Made by a program: the position numbers and the translations under genes
Notes under the pieces: model-generated
What the model was told of the DNA's origin: nothing
Database searches by the model: none
Seen by the model: the letters and a program-made list of their open reading frames with translations, nothing else
Assembly (NCBI GenBank): GCA_900547195.1
Contig: URFQ01000001.1
Span: 1 to 64,000 of the forward strand
From: an uncultured Butyricicoccus sp.
GTDB taxonomy: Bacteria; Bacillota; Clostridia; Oscillospirales; Butyricicoccaceae
DNA: 64,000 bases
Reading direction: 5' to 3'
Shown here: one piece after another, positions 44,711 to 53,589 of the stretch
How positions within the stretch are numbered: the first letter of the stretch is position 1
Layout of the letters: the number at the start of each line of letters is the position of its first letter

Positions 44711-44795
44711 TGTGACGATGGTGACGGTTGTGACGATGAAACGGAGAGTGGACCGGAGGCAATTTGTATCGTCACCATCGTCACAACCGTCACAT
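44711..44795. repeat. Iteron-type inverted repeat of the first element
   Basis: Three 9-mers of the form GTGACGATG, GTGACGGTT, GTGACGATG (44712-44738) face three inverted copies (44769-44795) across about 30 bases. The second element has the same arrangement at 60667-60740. It is a possible origin or protein-binding site tied to the RecA-like ATPase gene. Confidence 0.65.
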
Positions 44796-44980
44796 TTGGG
44801 AAAATATAATATTTCACTATGGGAAAATCTGTAAATTTCAAAATCAGTGCTACACTGAAAGCACACCAATGGTGGGCATAGCCAACATCAAAGATGTTGT
44901 TCAATGGGGTTTGGGGCTGCTGCACCAACAAACAGTTTGTGGTTATGGATAGCCACAAGCATTGCTTGCCAAGTTATGCA

Positions 44981-45013
44981 AAAACGATGTGTCCAAATTG
45001 AACACATCGTTTT
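44981..45013. terminator. Bidirectional terminator downstream of the tnpV unit
   Basis: Perfect 12-bp stem AAAACGATGTGT with its complement around nine bases; A-run and T-run on either side. Confidence 0.7.
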
Positions 45014-45166
45014 CATTGTTCTATTCTGTTATCTCATCCGCTTGTCCGTGAAATGCAGCTCGTAACCGGCTTGCATCAGAAGCGGATTTTCTGATACTCC
45101 TTATCCAGCGGTATGGCTTGATCTGCCGGGCAGATGTTTCCGCAGTACAGTGATTCCAATATCATC
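45014..45166 (-). other. Gene scrap between terminator and tnpV
   Basis: On the minus strand a short frame ending near 45029 reads LMQAGYELHFTDKRMR, protein-like but with no start. It is probably the tail of a deleted gene. The rest of 44587-45166 holds only the iteron repeat and the terminator. Confidence 0.3.
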
Positions 45167-45553
45167 TTACATGCCACCTCCTACCGAACTATAAATCATC
45201 TCATATTTTACAATTTCCTCTGCACGATTGCAAATGCTGTTCATCGCCCCAACCCAGGCCATTTGATTCTTTTCCTTGAGCTGTTCGGTAATGCCCTCTC
45301 GCTCCTTCATCTGCTGAATAATCAGGGATAACCGGTTCTCAGCCTGCTCGTTGAGATCAGCAAGGTATGTCCAGAGTTTTCCTGTGAGAATCAAATCATT
45401 GAATATGCATAGATTTGCCATCCTTAGATACTCCCGATGGAGTCGCCCCCATCTTCCAATAGATCGGGTCTCGTTGGGCAAACTCAGCTCCGGCACATAG
45501 TAGTCACCCACCAACACATAATAGATGCCATTTTCAAAAATTCTTTTTTTCAT
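45167..45553 (-). CDS. tnpV: TnpV-family transposon protein
   Basis: 128 residues from ATG 45553, which overlaps the TGA of the ATPase gene (ATGA). It has YYVPELSLPNETRSIGRWG, HREYLRMANLCIFNDL, GKLWTYLADLNEQAENRLSL and KEKNQMAWVGAMNSICNRA, all typical of TnpV from Tn4451-like mobilizable transposons. The biochemical role of TnpV is unknown. It is the last gene of the mobility unit of the first element. Confidence 0.8.
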   Translation of the reverse strand: MKKRIFENGIYYVLVGDYYVPELSLPNETRSIGRWGRLHREYLRMANLCIFNDLILTGKLWTYLADLNEQAENRLSLIIQQMKEREGITEQLKEKNQMAWVGAMNSICNRAEEIVKYEMIYSSVGGGM

Positions 45554-46738
45554 ATCTTCGCACACTCCTCTCCGATTGTTTCGGTCGTTACCAATGTCAA
45601 AGTAATATTGCTTCCTGTCCTACTGCGATTATTTTCATATCGTATACCAAATTCCTGCATCAGTTTTCCGGCCTTGACATTGAGCTTCTTACTCAATGCA
45701 TTGGGCTGAATAGACAATCGTAACGCCTCTGCAAGCTCCGTAGCACTGCCTTTCCATTGAGGGGATTCTACTGTTACCAGCTTAGCTGCTGCCGTCAGAA
45801 TAGGGTCTGGCGGCTCTTTCCACAGCTGTCGTTCTGCCTTTTCAAAATCCCATTGCAGCGTCACCTCATCTCGTATCAGATGAATCTTCTGGTCAGGCTG
45901 GTCACGACCTACAATGTCCAGTGTAGCTTTATTATCGGTGCGTTTCTCCTTCTGCATCAGAATGGCTCCGTCAGCACATCCCAGCAATCCTGTAGTACCG
46001 GAAATCGTTTCAAAACTGTCTCCCGCAGGCTGCTTTCTGGTGTGATGAACAATCAGTACACACACTCCGTTCTGCTCTCCGAAAACTTTCAGACGACTGA
46101 TAATTTCATAGTCACCAGCATAGCTGTAAGCATCTCCCGACATCTCACGCACCTTCTGTAAAGTGTCCACAATTACCAGTCTGGTGTTGGGGTGTTCCCT
46201 AAGGAAGAAAGCCAACTGCTCATCCAATCCATTGCCAACCTGTTTGGCGCTTACAGCGAAGAAGAGTTCTCCTGCACTTTCCACGCCAAACATTCGGGCC
46301 ATACGTTCCTGCAATCTCTGATAATCGTCCTCCAAAGCCAGATAGAGTACCGCTCCCGGTTGTTTGATCTCATACTCCCATAGGCTGTCCGGTACTGACA
46401 TGGTGGGCAAACTGCGCCACTAAAAAGGATTTTCCGATTTTAGGCGCTCCGGCAAGGATATATGCTCCTGTATAGAGCAGATTCTCGATTACAGGCATCC
46501 TGCTTTTATAAACCGTATCATACAACTCTGTCAGCGATACAGTATGCAGATAATCCGGACTGTTCATTTGACGCATTTGCCGGAGCCAAGCTTCCATTTC
46601 CTCCATTTCAACGCTTTCATGGTTGCCATCCTGCTGATTATCTGTTAAAATAATTTCGTTACATAATGGTGGCTGTCCTCCGTCTGCGCCAACAGACGGG
46701 ATTAGGGCAGTCATCTTTTCTTTTTTCTCATCGGTCAT
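45550..46738 (-). pseudogene. RecA-like AAA ATPase of the first element, frameshifted
   Basis: It starts at ATG 46738 behind AAGGAGGAG. The first piece ends with GAYILAGAPKIGKSFLVAQF (Walker A) and HHVSTGQ; the second goes on with LWEYEI, AVLYLALEDDYQRLQERM, LVIVDTLQKVREMSG (Walker B), VLIVHHTRKQPAGDSFE and GTTGLLGCADG. The break, at about 46375-46390, corresponds to two missing bases, or one extra, compared with the intact paralogue at 60736-61893, which it matches along its whole length. These RepA/RadA-like ATPases occur in integrative elements of Clostridia and may act in element replication. Confidence 0.85.
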
Positions 46739-47063
46739 AAAACTCCTCCTTTTCCGCATTGGTAATCTGGATCAACTGCTCCATCAGTGCTCTGCATTCT
46801 AATAGCAAATCGACCGTTTCTTCTGGGACTTTTACTCCATTTAGAACATCTTTCAGCCGACGCACCTCCAGACTCAGCCGGTCACTTTCAAATTTACCAA
46901 CTCGGATACTGATGTGCTGCTTAAGCATGGAACGGATCATGAACTCATTTTTAGGAAGTCCCGTTATCTTGATTCTTTCCTCCATCTGACGGTATTCCTC
47001 CGGTGTCAAGCGAAAACTTACTGTTTTATTTCGTGTTCTGTTGTGGTCTTGATACCGACTCAT
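46728..47063 (-). CDS. Mobilization / ribbon-helix-helix protein of the first element
   Basis: 111 residues. RTRNKTVSFRLTPEEYRQMEE and GLPKNEFMIRSMLKQHI form a ribbon-helix-helix-type DNA-binding start seen in MobC-like plasmid mobilization proteins; a coiled segment (RLSLEVRRLKDVL) follows. The start overlaps the integrase stop (ATGA) and its end overlaps the ATPase gene. The paralogue in the second element is at 61883-62218. It may act as a relaxosome accessory or regulator. Confidence 0.75.
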   Translation of the reverse strand: MSRYQDHNRTRNKTVSFRLTPEEYRQMEERIKITGLPKNEFMIRSMLKQHISIRVGKFESDRLSLEVRRLKDVLNGVKVPEETVDLLLECRALMEQLIQITNAEKEEFYDR

Positions 47064-48138
47064 TTTTCTTCCATCTCCTTTTTTCCGTTATGAAACTGAT
47101 CCAACTGCTCCGCCAGACGCTCCTGTTTGTCTGGGTACAGATGGGAATAGGTGTTCAGGGTGGTTTCGATATTCTCATGCCCCAAACGTTCTGCAATCTC
47201 CTTTGGAGAAACTCCCATCTCAATCAGAAGGCTGGTATGGCTATGACGGAGTGAATGGATATGAATTTTTTCAGTCCACTGAGCTTTACTCCTCGCTTCA
47301 TTTCCTTTTCCAGGAATGTTTTTGCTACTGGAATCACCCGATCCTCTGGTTGTGGATCATAGAGACTTTCTTTGTAGTCCAGAATGTCATCTGCCAAAAA
47401 TTGAGGAATATTGACTCTGCGGTTACTTTTTGGGGTTTTAGGCGGTGTAATGATATCTTTGCTTTTCAAGCGTTGATAGGACTTGCTGATAGTGATAACC
47501 TTTCCATCCAAGTCCACATCTCTGAAAGTGAGAGCCAACAGCTCTCCAATCCGGATTCCTGTCCAGAAAAGGATTTGAAATGCCAGCCAGGAAATCCGTT
47601 TATCCATCAGGCAGTCAGCAAACTGCTGGAACTCATCCTTTGTCCAGATTTCCATCTCATCTGCCTTGGCTTTCCCCATACTGCCAGCCTTGCGGCAGGG
47701 ATTGTCTTTCAGCTCATAATATTTGACTGCATAGTTGAAAACAGCTGAAAGTTGATTATTGATGGACTTAAGATAAGTTGGCTTATAATTCTGTTGAATC
47801 AATTGGTTCTGCCAGACCCGGATATCAGCCGCTGTAATCTCGTTGATACGTTTTTCTCCAAAGTAGGGAATCAGTTTACCTCGTATCACATACATCTTGT
47901 TGATCATGGTGTGCTCACAAAGGCGATGTTTCATATCCTCCGCATAGATCTCAATGAAATCCTTGAATTTCATGTCACAGCTCTGGCTCTGCTTCATTAA
48001 GAACTCCCGGTACCATTCCTCTGCCTCTCGCTTGGTTTTGAATCCTCGCTTGGTAGACTTGCGATTCTTGCCTGTCCAGTCCTTATAACGGTATTGGATC
48101 AGCCATTTCCCGGTTTTGGGGTCTTTCTCTGTGGTCAT
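47060..48138 (-). pseudogene. Tyrosine integrase of the first element, frameshifted before the catalytic box
   Basis: Repaired length about 359 residues. The first frame has an AP2-like arm (WLIQYRYKDWTGKNRKSTKR), the core-binding domain and the start of the catalytic domain with FWTGIRIGELLALTFRDVDL (first Arg). At about 47266 a run of six A on the coding strand, instead of seven, shifts the frame; the other frame continues IHIHSLRHSHTSLLIEMG and RLGHENIETTLNTYSHL with the last Arg, His and Tyr. It is Tn916-like and close to the integrase at 62224. If the deletion is real, the element cannot move by itself. Confidence 0.87.
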
Positions 48139-48335
48139 CAGGCACTCACCCCCTCTCCCAGGCCGTAGCAGCGTTCCTCCAGGTACTTTCGGGGAATTCT
48201 GCCTGAGAAGGTCAGATAACCCTTCTGTGCCAGTTCACCATTCAGCCTGTGAATCACCTTGTAAGCGTGTCCTGTGGAGATGTCCAGCATCTCTGCCAGT
48301 TCCTTGGCTGTGATAAAGCTTTGTTCTTTCATCAT
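48138..48335 (-). CDS. Excisionase-like helix-turn-helix protein of the first element
   Basis: 65 residues; the ATG lies behind AAGGAGG. FITAKELAEMLDISTGHAYKVIHRLNGE and GYLTFSGRIPRKYLEERCYG form a MerR/excisionase-like winged helix (core TAKELAEMLDISTGHAYKV). It overlaps the integrase start by one base. The paralogue is at 63309-63512. It probably directs the integrase toward excision. Confidence 0.8.
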   Translation of the reverse strand: MMKEQSFITAKELAEMLDISTGHAYKVIHRLNGELAQKGYLTFSGRIPRKYLEERCYGLGEGVSA

Positions 48336-48357
48336 GGTATCCTCCTTTGCATTTGTT

Positions 48358-48466
48358 GTAGCTTAATCGCTATATTTATTATAGCGTAGCGATTTCGCTA
48401 CGTCAACCCGTTTTTGATAATTTTCAAAAATTTTGTAGCTTATTCGCTCTATTCGTGGTATACTAA
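48358..48466. promoter_or_regulatory. Operator repeats between xis and the regulator gene
   Basis: GTAGCTTAATCGCT (48358) and GTAGCTTATTCGCT (48433) are near-identical direct repeats, with the palindrome CGTAGCGATTTCGCTACG between them (about 48385). TATACT near 48463 is a likely -10 box for the rightward gene. They are probable sites for the XRE regulator controlling both directions. Confidence 0.6.
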
Positions 48467-48495
48467 ATGAAAAGAGGATCGAAAGGGGATTTTTT

Positions 48496-49104
48496 ATGCT
48501 TACAGTTGGTGATAAAATTAAATATTTTCGCAAACAGCGAGGTATGACGCAGGCACAGTTAGCTGAATTAACCGGTATCCATCCTGTGTCCATCCGAAAA
48601 TATGAAATAAATAAGATGCAGCCCCAGTCCCAGCAGCTTGAGCGAATTGCAGAAGCGTTACGGGTCAACAGCGGCGCTCTCAGCGATTCCCATTCTGATA
48701 TCATTCACATGGAAACCAAAGGCGATCTGATGGGATTGCTGATGCTGTGGCACAAGTCCGGCATCCTGTCCATTGAAGGTGAGCGTGGGAAAGATAACCT
48801 TCTGGACGCTGCCACCGTTCGGCTTCAGCCCAATAGAGTTTTCCGGACTTATCTGGCACTCTCCTGTGACCAGGCAAAAAAAGAAGAGGTCATCCAATTG
48901 GATAACCTCAGTGTTGTATTACAGGATAAGTCCATTTTACAGAATCTGCTTCGTTGGGAGAGTCTCTACAATGGCTATGTACTCATGTCCGACAAATATG
49001 GAGACAGTGACAGCGAACCGACACTTAATGCTCTCAATGAGCTGAGAGAAAATCTGGAGCTGATTGAAATGGAACTGCAAGGGAATACAGAAAAGCTGAT
49101 TTGA
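48496..49104 (+). CDS. XRE-family regulator of the first element
   Basis: 202 residues behind AAAGGGGA. The helix-turn-helix is at 4-58 (KIKYFRKQRGMTQAQLAEL, PVSIRKYEINKMQPQ); the rest is a helical C-terminal domain with no motif, ending ELRENLELIEMELQGN. It is divergent from the xis-integrase-mobilization operon across an operator-rich spacer, in the position of the regulator in Tn916-like elements of Clostridia. The terminator and candidate attachment site follow. Confidence 0.82.
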   Translation: MLTVGDKIKYFRKQRGMTQAQLAELTGIHPVSIRKYEINKMQPQSQQLERIAEALRVNSGALSDSHSDIIHMETKGDLMGLLMLWHKSGILSIEGERGKDNLLDAATVRLQPNRVFRTYLALSCDQAKKEEVIQLDNLSVVLQDKSILQNLLRWESLYNGYVLMSDKYGDSDSEPTLNALNELRENLELIEMELQGNTEKLI

Positions 49105-49166
49105 TAGCAAGATGATAGCATTTATTCCTGGCATAAAAACCTAAATGTACTCAATAGACATGGAAA

Positions 49167-49205
49167 AACCCCGGAAACCCGCATAAATACGGGCTTTCCG
49201 GGGTT
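49167..49205 (+). terminator. Terminator after the regulator, next to the attachment site
   Basis: Stem AACCCCGGAAACCCG / CGGGCTTTCCGGGGTT (one bulge), loop CATAAATA, followed by GTAATTTTTATT. Confidence 0.75.
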
Positions 49206-49214
49206 GTAATTTTT

Positions 49215-49224
49215 ATTCCCACTC
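49215..49224 (-). other. Candidate attachment site at the junction of the two elements
   Basis: ATTCCCACTC again, ten bases shared with 28674; minus strand reads GGCGAGTGGGAATAA (G-E-W-E-stop). It sits just after the first element's regulator, as expected for the integrase-side end, and just before the first gene of the second element. Confidence 0.45.
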
Positions 49225-49479
49225 GCCGGATTAAATCCATTTCTAAACTTTTTTGTATAGAGGGTTTAATTCGTAGTGATTCCATTTGATACGGATTATC
49301 CTTATCCTATGGTCTATCCGAAATTTTGCTATCAAAAATCTATCACCCCTGAACTATCACAGGTAATCCTTGATGTGGCAGTGCAGGTGGCTTGGATGTA
49401 TTATAGCATATTCTTTGCTGATTTTCCAGACTCGATCTTGGTTTTGTTAAAGAAAAGCATCACTTAATTTATATAGCAA
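49225..49479. other. AT-rich stretch at the left end of the second element
   Basis: No supported gene. A 63-codon plus-strand frame (49276-49467) has no ribosome binding site and resembles nothing. TTAAATCC and GGGTTTAA form a short inverted repeat 20 bases apart near 49232-49273, possibly an end-binding site. Confidence 0.4.
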
Positions 49480-52400
49480 TCAATTGTTATACTTCTTGAA
49501 ATTTTCAGCCTGTTCCATGACCTTTTCAAACACTTCATCGTCCCACTCCGGCGGATAGCCGTTTTGGTACAAAAGGACCGTCAGTTCCATATTGAGCTGA
49601 TTCTTGATGTCATCTCGTGTAGACCAATCTGCAAACTGTGCCTTATTATCCACGAGTTCTTTTATCTTTTTCGCCAGTACCAAGCACTTTTCGTCAGCAT
49701 ATGGGAAACCGTGGTCATCACGCACTCTCACCAAAATATCATAGAACGCCTTTTCCTCAAAAGTAATACCCATCTTTTCAAAAGAGGTCTTATCATCCTG
49801 CAAATCTCGTAGAATCTGCAAAAGCTGGTCAGAGAGGTCATTTACGAAATCAGCAACGACTTCGCTGGTAAACACCAGTTTATCTCGGCTATTATAGGCA
49901 TCCACTACATTTCTCAGCCGTTCATCAAATTCCTGGGCCTTTACCTTGTTTGTGCGTCCGTAGCTACCGATGGCTTTGCGCAGCAATTTCAACAGAGCAT
50001 TAAACTTTGTGATCGGCAACTTAACCGCATCCAGCTCCGCCAAAAATTCATCGCTGAACAGGTCAACAGACTTATTCTCGTCAACGATATTTTCAATGCC
50101 TGTGCAAGAAATAGCATTACGAACCATTTCCTCAACAACACGATTCATGACCTCTGCATCGGGGGCGTTACCCTTTGTCTGCTTATAGATGATGGATCGG
50201 ATTGCCAAATAGAACTGTGCTTTGGCAGTTTCAATATCTGTCAGTTCACCGGACGGAAAACAAATCGTGTACGCACTTTTCAAGCGGCGAGAAAGACCCA
50301 TAAACCTGGTTTCCATCTCTTTGCTGCTCTGAACATATTCCGCAGCATTGTTCAGACAATTCAGACGCTCCAATGGTTCCCCAGTGTAGAACTCAGTCGC
50401 ATTAAATCCAACCAAAAGTTCATCAATCATAGCAAGGTGATTGCGGAAGATGCCAAGCGTGATATTTAGCTCGTCAACAGGGCATTCCTGGGGACTGCCA
50501 TATTTTTTGATAGCTTCCATCATATCGTTTTTGATACCGATATAATCAACAACAAGCCCCTTATCCTTTCCATCAAACACACGATTGACACGAGAGATGG
50601 TTTGAATGAGCGTGTGCTTCTGGAGCGGTTTATCGATATACATGACGGCCAGTGACGGAACGTCGAATCCGGTAATCCACATATCAACCACGACGGCAAT
50701 TCTAAAGTTAGAATCGTTGTTCTTGAACTGACGGTCGAGCATTTTGCGGTATTCCTTGGTGCCGCAAGCCTCGAACAGATCCTTTTCGTCGTTTGCACCC
50801 TGGGTGGCTACAAGATTGATTTTCGGCTGAGGCATCAGCTTATCAAGCTGTTCTTCTGCAAGAACAGTCTCATCCTCCGCACGACGCTTCTCACCCCAAT
50901 CCGGGCGAATAGCCAAAATCTCCTGCAACAGACGATACGCAACAGCACGGTCGGCACAGACAATCATTGCCTTTTGCACGATTTCCGGCTTCTCTGCGCA
51001 CAGAGCCTCGTAATGCTCCACCATGTCTGCAGCCAGCTTCTTCAGTCTGTCCGGGTGTCCAAGGATGGCTCTCATCTGAGCCATTGCCCGCTGACTTTCC
51101 TCAATCTGCTCCTGGGTGGAACCCTGCTCGGCACAACTATTATAGTATTTCTGAATCTGCTTTGCCTGCTCATCAGAGAGGATGACACGAGCCAAACGAG
51201 GCTCATAGGCAATGCGGACGGTGATGCCATCATCACTGGATTCCTTCATAGTGTAGCTGTCGACCACATCACCGAAAACGGCAATGGTCTCGTCCACGGG
51301 CGTTCCAGTGAAACCGCAGTAGGTAGCGTTGGGGAAACTGTCACGCAGATACTTTGCGAAGCCGTAGGTGGTGAACACGCCTTTGTCGGTCTTCTTCAGC
51401 TTTGCACCGACACCAGTCTGCGTTCTGTGAGCTTCATCGGAAATGCAGATGATGTTGCTGCGGTCGGACAGCAATCCGGTCTTTTCGCAGAATTTTTGAA
51501 TGGATGTGATATATACACCACCGCTCGGTCTGTCACCAAGGGTATTTGCCATATCTGCACGGGATTCGATACTGCGAATATCGCTCTCATGCAGGAATTT
51601 CGTTGCCGTTGCGAACAGTTCAGCGGTCTGGGTGTCCAGATCCTCACGGTCGACGATGATAACGATAGTGGGGTTATTGAAAGTGTCTGGGTCACGCAGA
51701 GCAATCATACGGGACAGGAACAGCATGGTGTAGGTCTTGCCACAGCCTGTTGCACCGAAGTATGTACCGCCCTTGCCGTCTCCGGCAGGACGCAGGTGCC
51801 GTTTGATGTTATCAAGCATCTTCCCGGCAGCAAAGAACTGCGGATAACGACAGACGATGGCTTCACTCTTCTTGCTGTCATCGGGATAGAAAACGAAATC
51901 CCGCAGAAGCTGAGTTATTCGATCTTTAGCAAAGGCACCGGCAATCATGGTGAACAACGAACTGATGCCGTTGGACACCTTGTCCGTATCATTTGCCTTG
52001 TTCCAGGCGTAGTAATAGGCATAGGGCGTGAAGATGCTGCCCATTTTGGTATTGGCACCGTCGCTGATAACGGACAAGAAGCAATACTTCATCAGCTTGG
52101 GAATGTCACGGTTGTAGCGAATGGTGATCTGCTCCCAAGCGTCGTAAACGGTAGTATCTTCGTTGATGGCGGACTTGAACTCACAAATGGCAATGGGAAT
52201 GCCGTTGATGAACACCAGTAGATCGGGGCGACCCAGATGCTCTCCCTGGACAGAATACTGGTTAACCACCTTGAAGATGTTGTTGCCGGGATTCTCAAAA
52301 TCGATGTAGTCGATATGCAACGCCACCCGGCTCAAATCATCACGTGCAAGGTCGAAACCTTCATTCACAAGCCAGAAGGTTTCCTGGTTTCCACTGTAAA

Positions 52401-52644
52401 GCGGAGATGCCGGAATAAGCTGCAGGCGGTTGATGATTTTTTGCAGTTCGGTCTCTGTCAAGTCGTCCTTGGCATAGCGAGCCTGCATAAAAGCACGGAG
52501 GTCATCCAGAAGCAAAATATCCTCATACTTTCTGTGGATACTTTCACCGTGGACATAGGTATACTCCTGTTGCTCAAACAGAGCAATAATGGCCTCTTCT
52601 AACTGCGCTTCGATGAATTGACCTTTTATGAATGTATAGTCCAC
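49480..52644 (-). CDS. hsdR: Type I restriction enzyme R subunit HsdR
   Basis: 1054 residues from a GTG at 52644 behind AAAGGAGGTATCC (the frame is open 42 bases more). The N-terminal nuclease domain has RPDLLVFINGIPIAICEFKSA (D...E-x-K, near 140-157; core AICEFKSA). The SF2 helicase domain has GATGCGKTYTMLFLS (Walker A, near 295), ICISDEAHRTQTG (DEAH, near 398), YCGFTGTPVDE and QTISRVNRVFDGKDKG (motif VI). It translocates and cuts unmodified DNA with HsdM and HsdS. It is the last gene of a minus-strand operon. Confidence 0.93.
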   Translation of the reverse strand: MDYTFIKGQFIEAQLEEAIIALFEQQEYTYVHGESIHRKYEDILLLDDLRAFMQARYAKDDLTETELQKIINRLQLIPASPLYSGNQETFWLVNEGFDLARDDLSRVALHIDYIDFENPGNNIFKVVNQYSVQGEHLGRPDLLVFINGIPIAICEFKSAINEDTTVYDAWEQITIRYNRDIPKLMKYCFLSVISDGANTKMGSIFTPYAYYYAWNKANDTDKVSNGISSLFTMIAGAFAKDRITQLLRDFVFYPDDSKKSEAIVCRYPQFFAAGKMLDNIKRHLRPAGDGKGGTYFGATGCGKTYTMLFLSRMIALRDPDTFNNPTIVIIVDREDLDTQTAELFATATKFLHESDIRSIESRADMANTLGDRPSGGVYITSIQKFCEKTGLLSDRSNIICISDEAHRTQTGVGAKLKKTDKGVFTTYGFAKYLRDSFPNATYCGFTGTPVDETIAVFGDVVDSYTMKESSDDGITVRIAYEPRLARVILSDEQAKQIQKYYNSCAEQGSTQEQIEESQRAMAQMRAILGHPDRLKKLAADMVEHYEALCAEKPEIVQKAMIVCADRAVAYRLLQEILAIRPDWGEKRRAEDETVLAEEQLDKLMPQPKINLVATQGANDEKDLFEACGTKEYRKMLDRQFKNNDSNFRIAVVVDMWITGFDVPSLAVMYIDKPLQKHTLIQTISRVNRVFDGKDKGLVVDYIGIKNDMMEAIKKYGSPQECPVDELNITLGIFRNHLAMIDELLVGFNATEFYTGEPLERLNCLNNAAEYVQSSKEMETRFMGLSRRLKSAYTICFPSGELTDIETAKAQFYLAIRSIIYKQTKGNAPDAEVMNRVVEEMVRNAISCTGIENIVDENKSVDLFSDEFLAELDAVKLPITKFNALLKLLRKAIGSYGRTNKVKAQEFDERLRNVVDAYNSRDKLVFTSEVVADFVNDLSDQLLQILRDLQDDKTSFEKMGITFEEKAFYDILVRVRDDHGFPYADEKCLVLAKKIKELVDNKAQFADWSTRDDIKNQLNMELTVLLYQNGYPPEWDDEVFEKVMEQAENFKKYNN

Positions 52645-52657
52645 GCGGATACCTCCT

Positions 52658-53578
52658 TTACTGTAAATACTGGATTGCCAGAGCAATCAATGACAAGCAA
52701 CGATTGAAGAAATAATCATAATAGCGGACATCGGTGATTTCCACCTTGTCGGTCTCATGATGACGGATTCTGAAATCGTTGCCGATTTTTGTGAGAGCTT
52801 TGAACTCGTCCTCAAACAGCGTAACATATGATGCTTGTCCAGCAGCCATATCTGCGATAATTTTATTCGCAGAATCACGCTTATTCATCGTTGTGTAGTA
52901 AGTCTTTAGCCGTTCATAAGCATCCCAAAGTTTCTCTACAGCATCCCGGACGTCTGTGGGGTATGGACTTCTATGGAGCAGAATGGCTTCTTGCAACAGT
53001 TCACGAGTTCCGGCCTCTTGCACGGCAGCAATTGCGGTTTCAACTGCCGGAGTCAAGGGACTGTTCTCAATAATACGCTCAACCTGCAAATCTATATTTA
53101 GCGTATACAGCAGCCCAGTCTTTTGAAAAATGCTGTTAATCTCATTGCGGAACTGGGCGCAGACATTCCGACTATTTTGACAAGTCAGATGGTGATGCCC
53201 CCAATAACTGTGAAATCCTCCCACGACCACATCATAGATATTTTCAGCAAAGAACTCGACGAGGTCGAGCAATGCATACTGATCGTACTCAGGCTGTTTG
53301 TCACCGTCAAAAATGTTATGACGGATAGTCGGAACGGCAATGCAGTCAGCATCATCCCGATAAAGCGTAGGGATCTCATATCGCAAGTCCAAACGGAACT
53401 GCTCGTGGTCGATTCCGCAGCACCCCTGTCCGTCCGGGCATTGTGCAGGATACTTCCATGCAAGATTGTTATAGTATTTCTCGCAGCAGTGGAGCAGCAG
53501 AGCATACTTCTCTGTGGATATATTGTAGGTCTTAGCCACAGGTCTTCGCATACCGTGGCGCTCAGTATAATATGCCAT
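52658..53578 (-). CDS. Accessory protein inside the type I restriction-modification operon
   Basis: 306 residues. I do not recognise the N-terminal 170 residues: YYTERHGMRRPVAKTYNIS, with a cysteine cluster YPAQCPDGQGCCGID and a histidine-rich FHSYWGHHHLTC that could bind metal. The C-terminal third (ELLQEAILLHRSPYPTDV, AVEKLWDAYERLKTYY, FRIRHHETDKVEI, FFNRCLSLIALAI) resembles the C-terminal region of AbiJ-like/HEPN abortive-infection proteins. It lies between hsdS and hsdR with 11-13 bp gaps, so it is made together with the restriction complex. It is perhaps a phage-sensing or RNA-targeting add-on. Confidence 0.65.
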   Translation of the reverse strand: MAYYTERHGMRRPVAKTYNISTEKYALLLHCCEKYYNNLAWKYPAQCPDGQGCCGIDHEQFRLDLRYEIPTLYRDDADCIAVPTIRHNIFDGDKQPEYDQYALLDLVEFFAENIYDVVVGGFHSYWGHHHLTCQNSRNVCAQFRNEINSIFQKTGLLYTLNIDLQVERIIENSPLTPAVETAIAAVQEAGTRELLQEAILLHRSPYPTDVRDAVEKLWDAYERLKTYYTTMNKRDSANKIIADMAAGQASYVTLFEDEFKALTKIGNDFRIRHHETDKVEITDVRYYDYFFNRCLSLIALAIQYLQ

Positions 53579-53589
53579 ACGCCCTCCTT

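Noticed and set aside
44711..44795. CRISPR array
   Set aside because: The repeats are 9 bp without spacers and face each other; there are no cas genes in the window.
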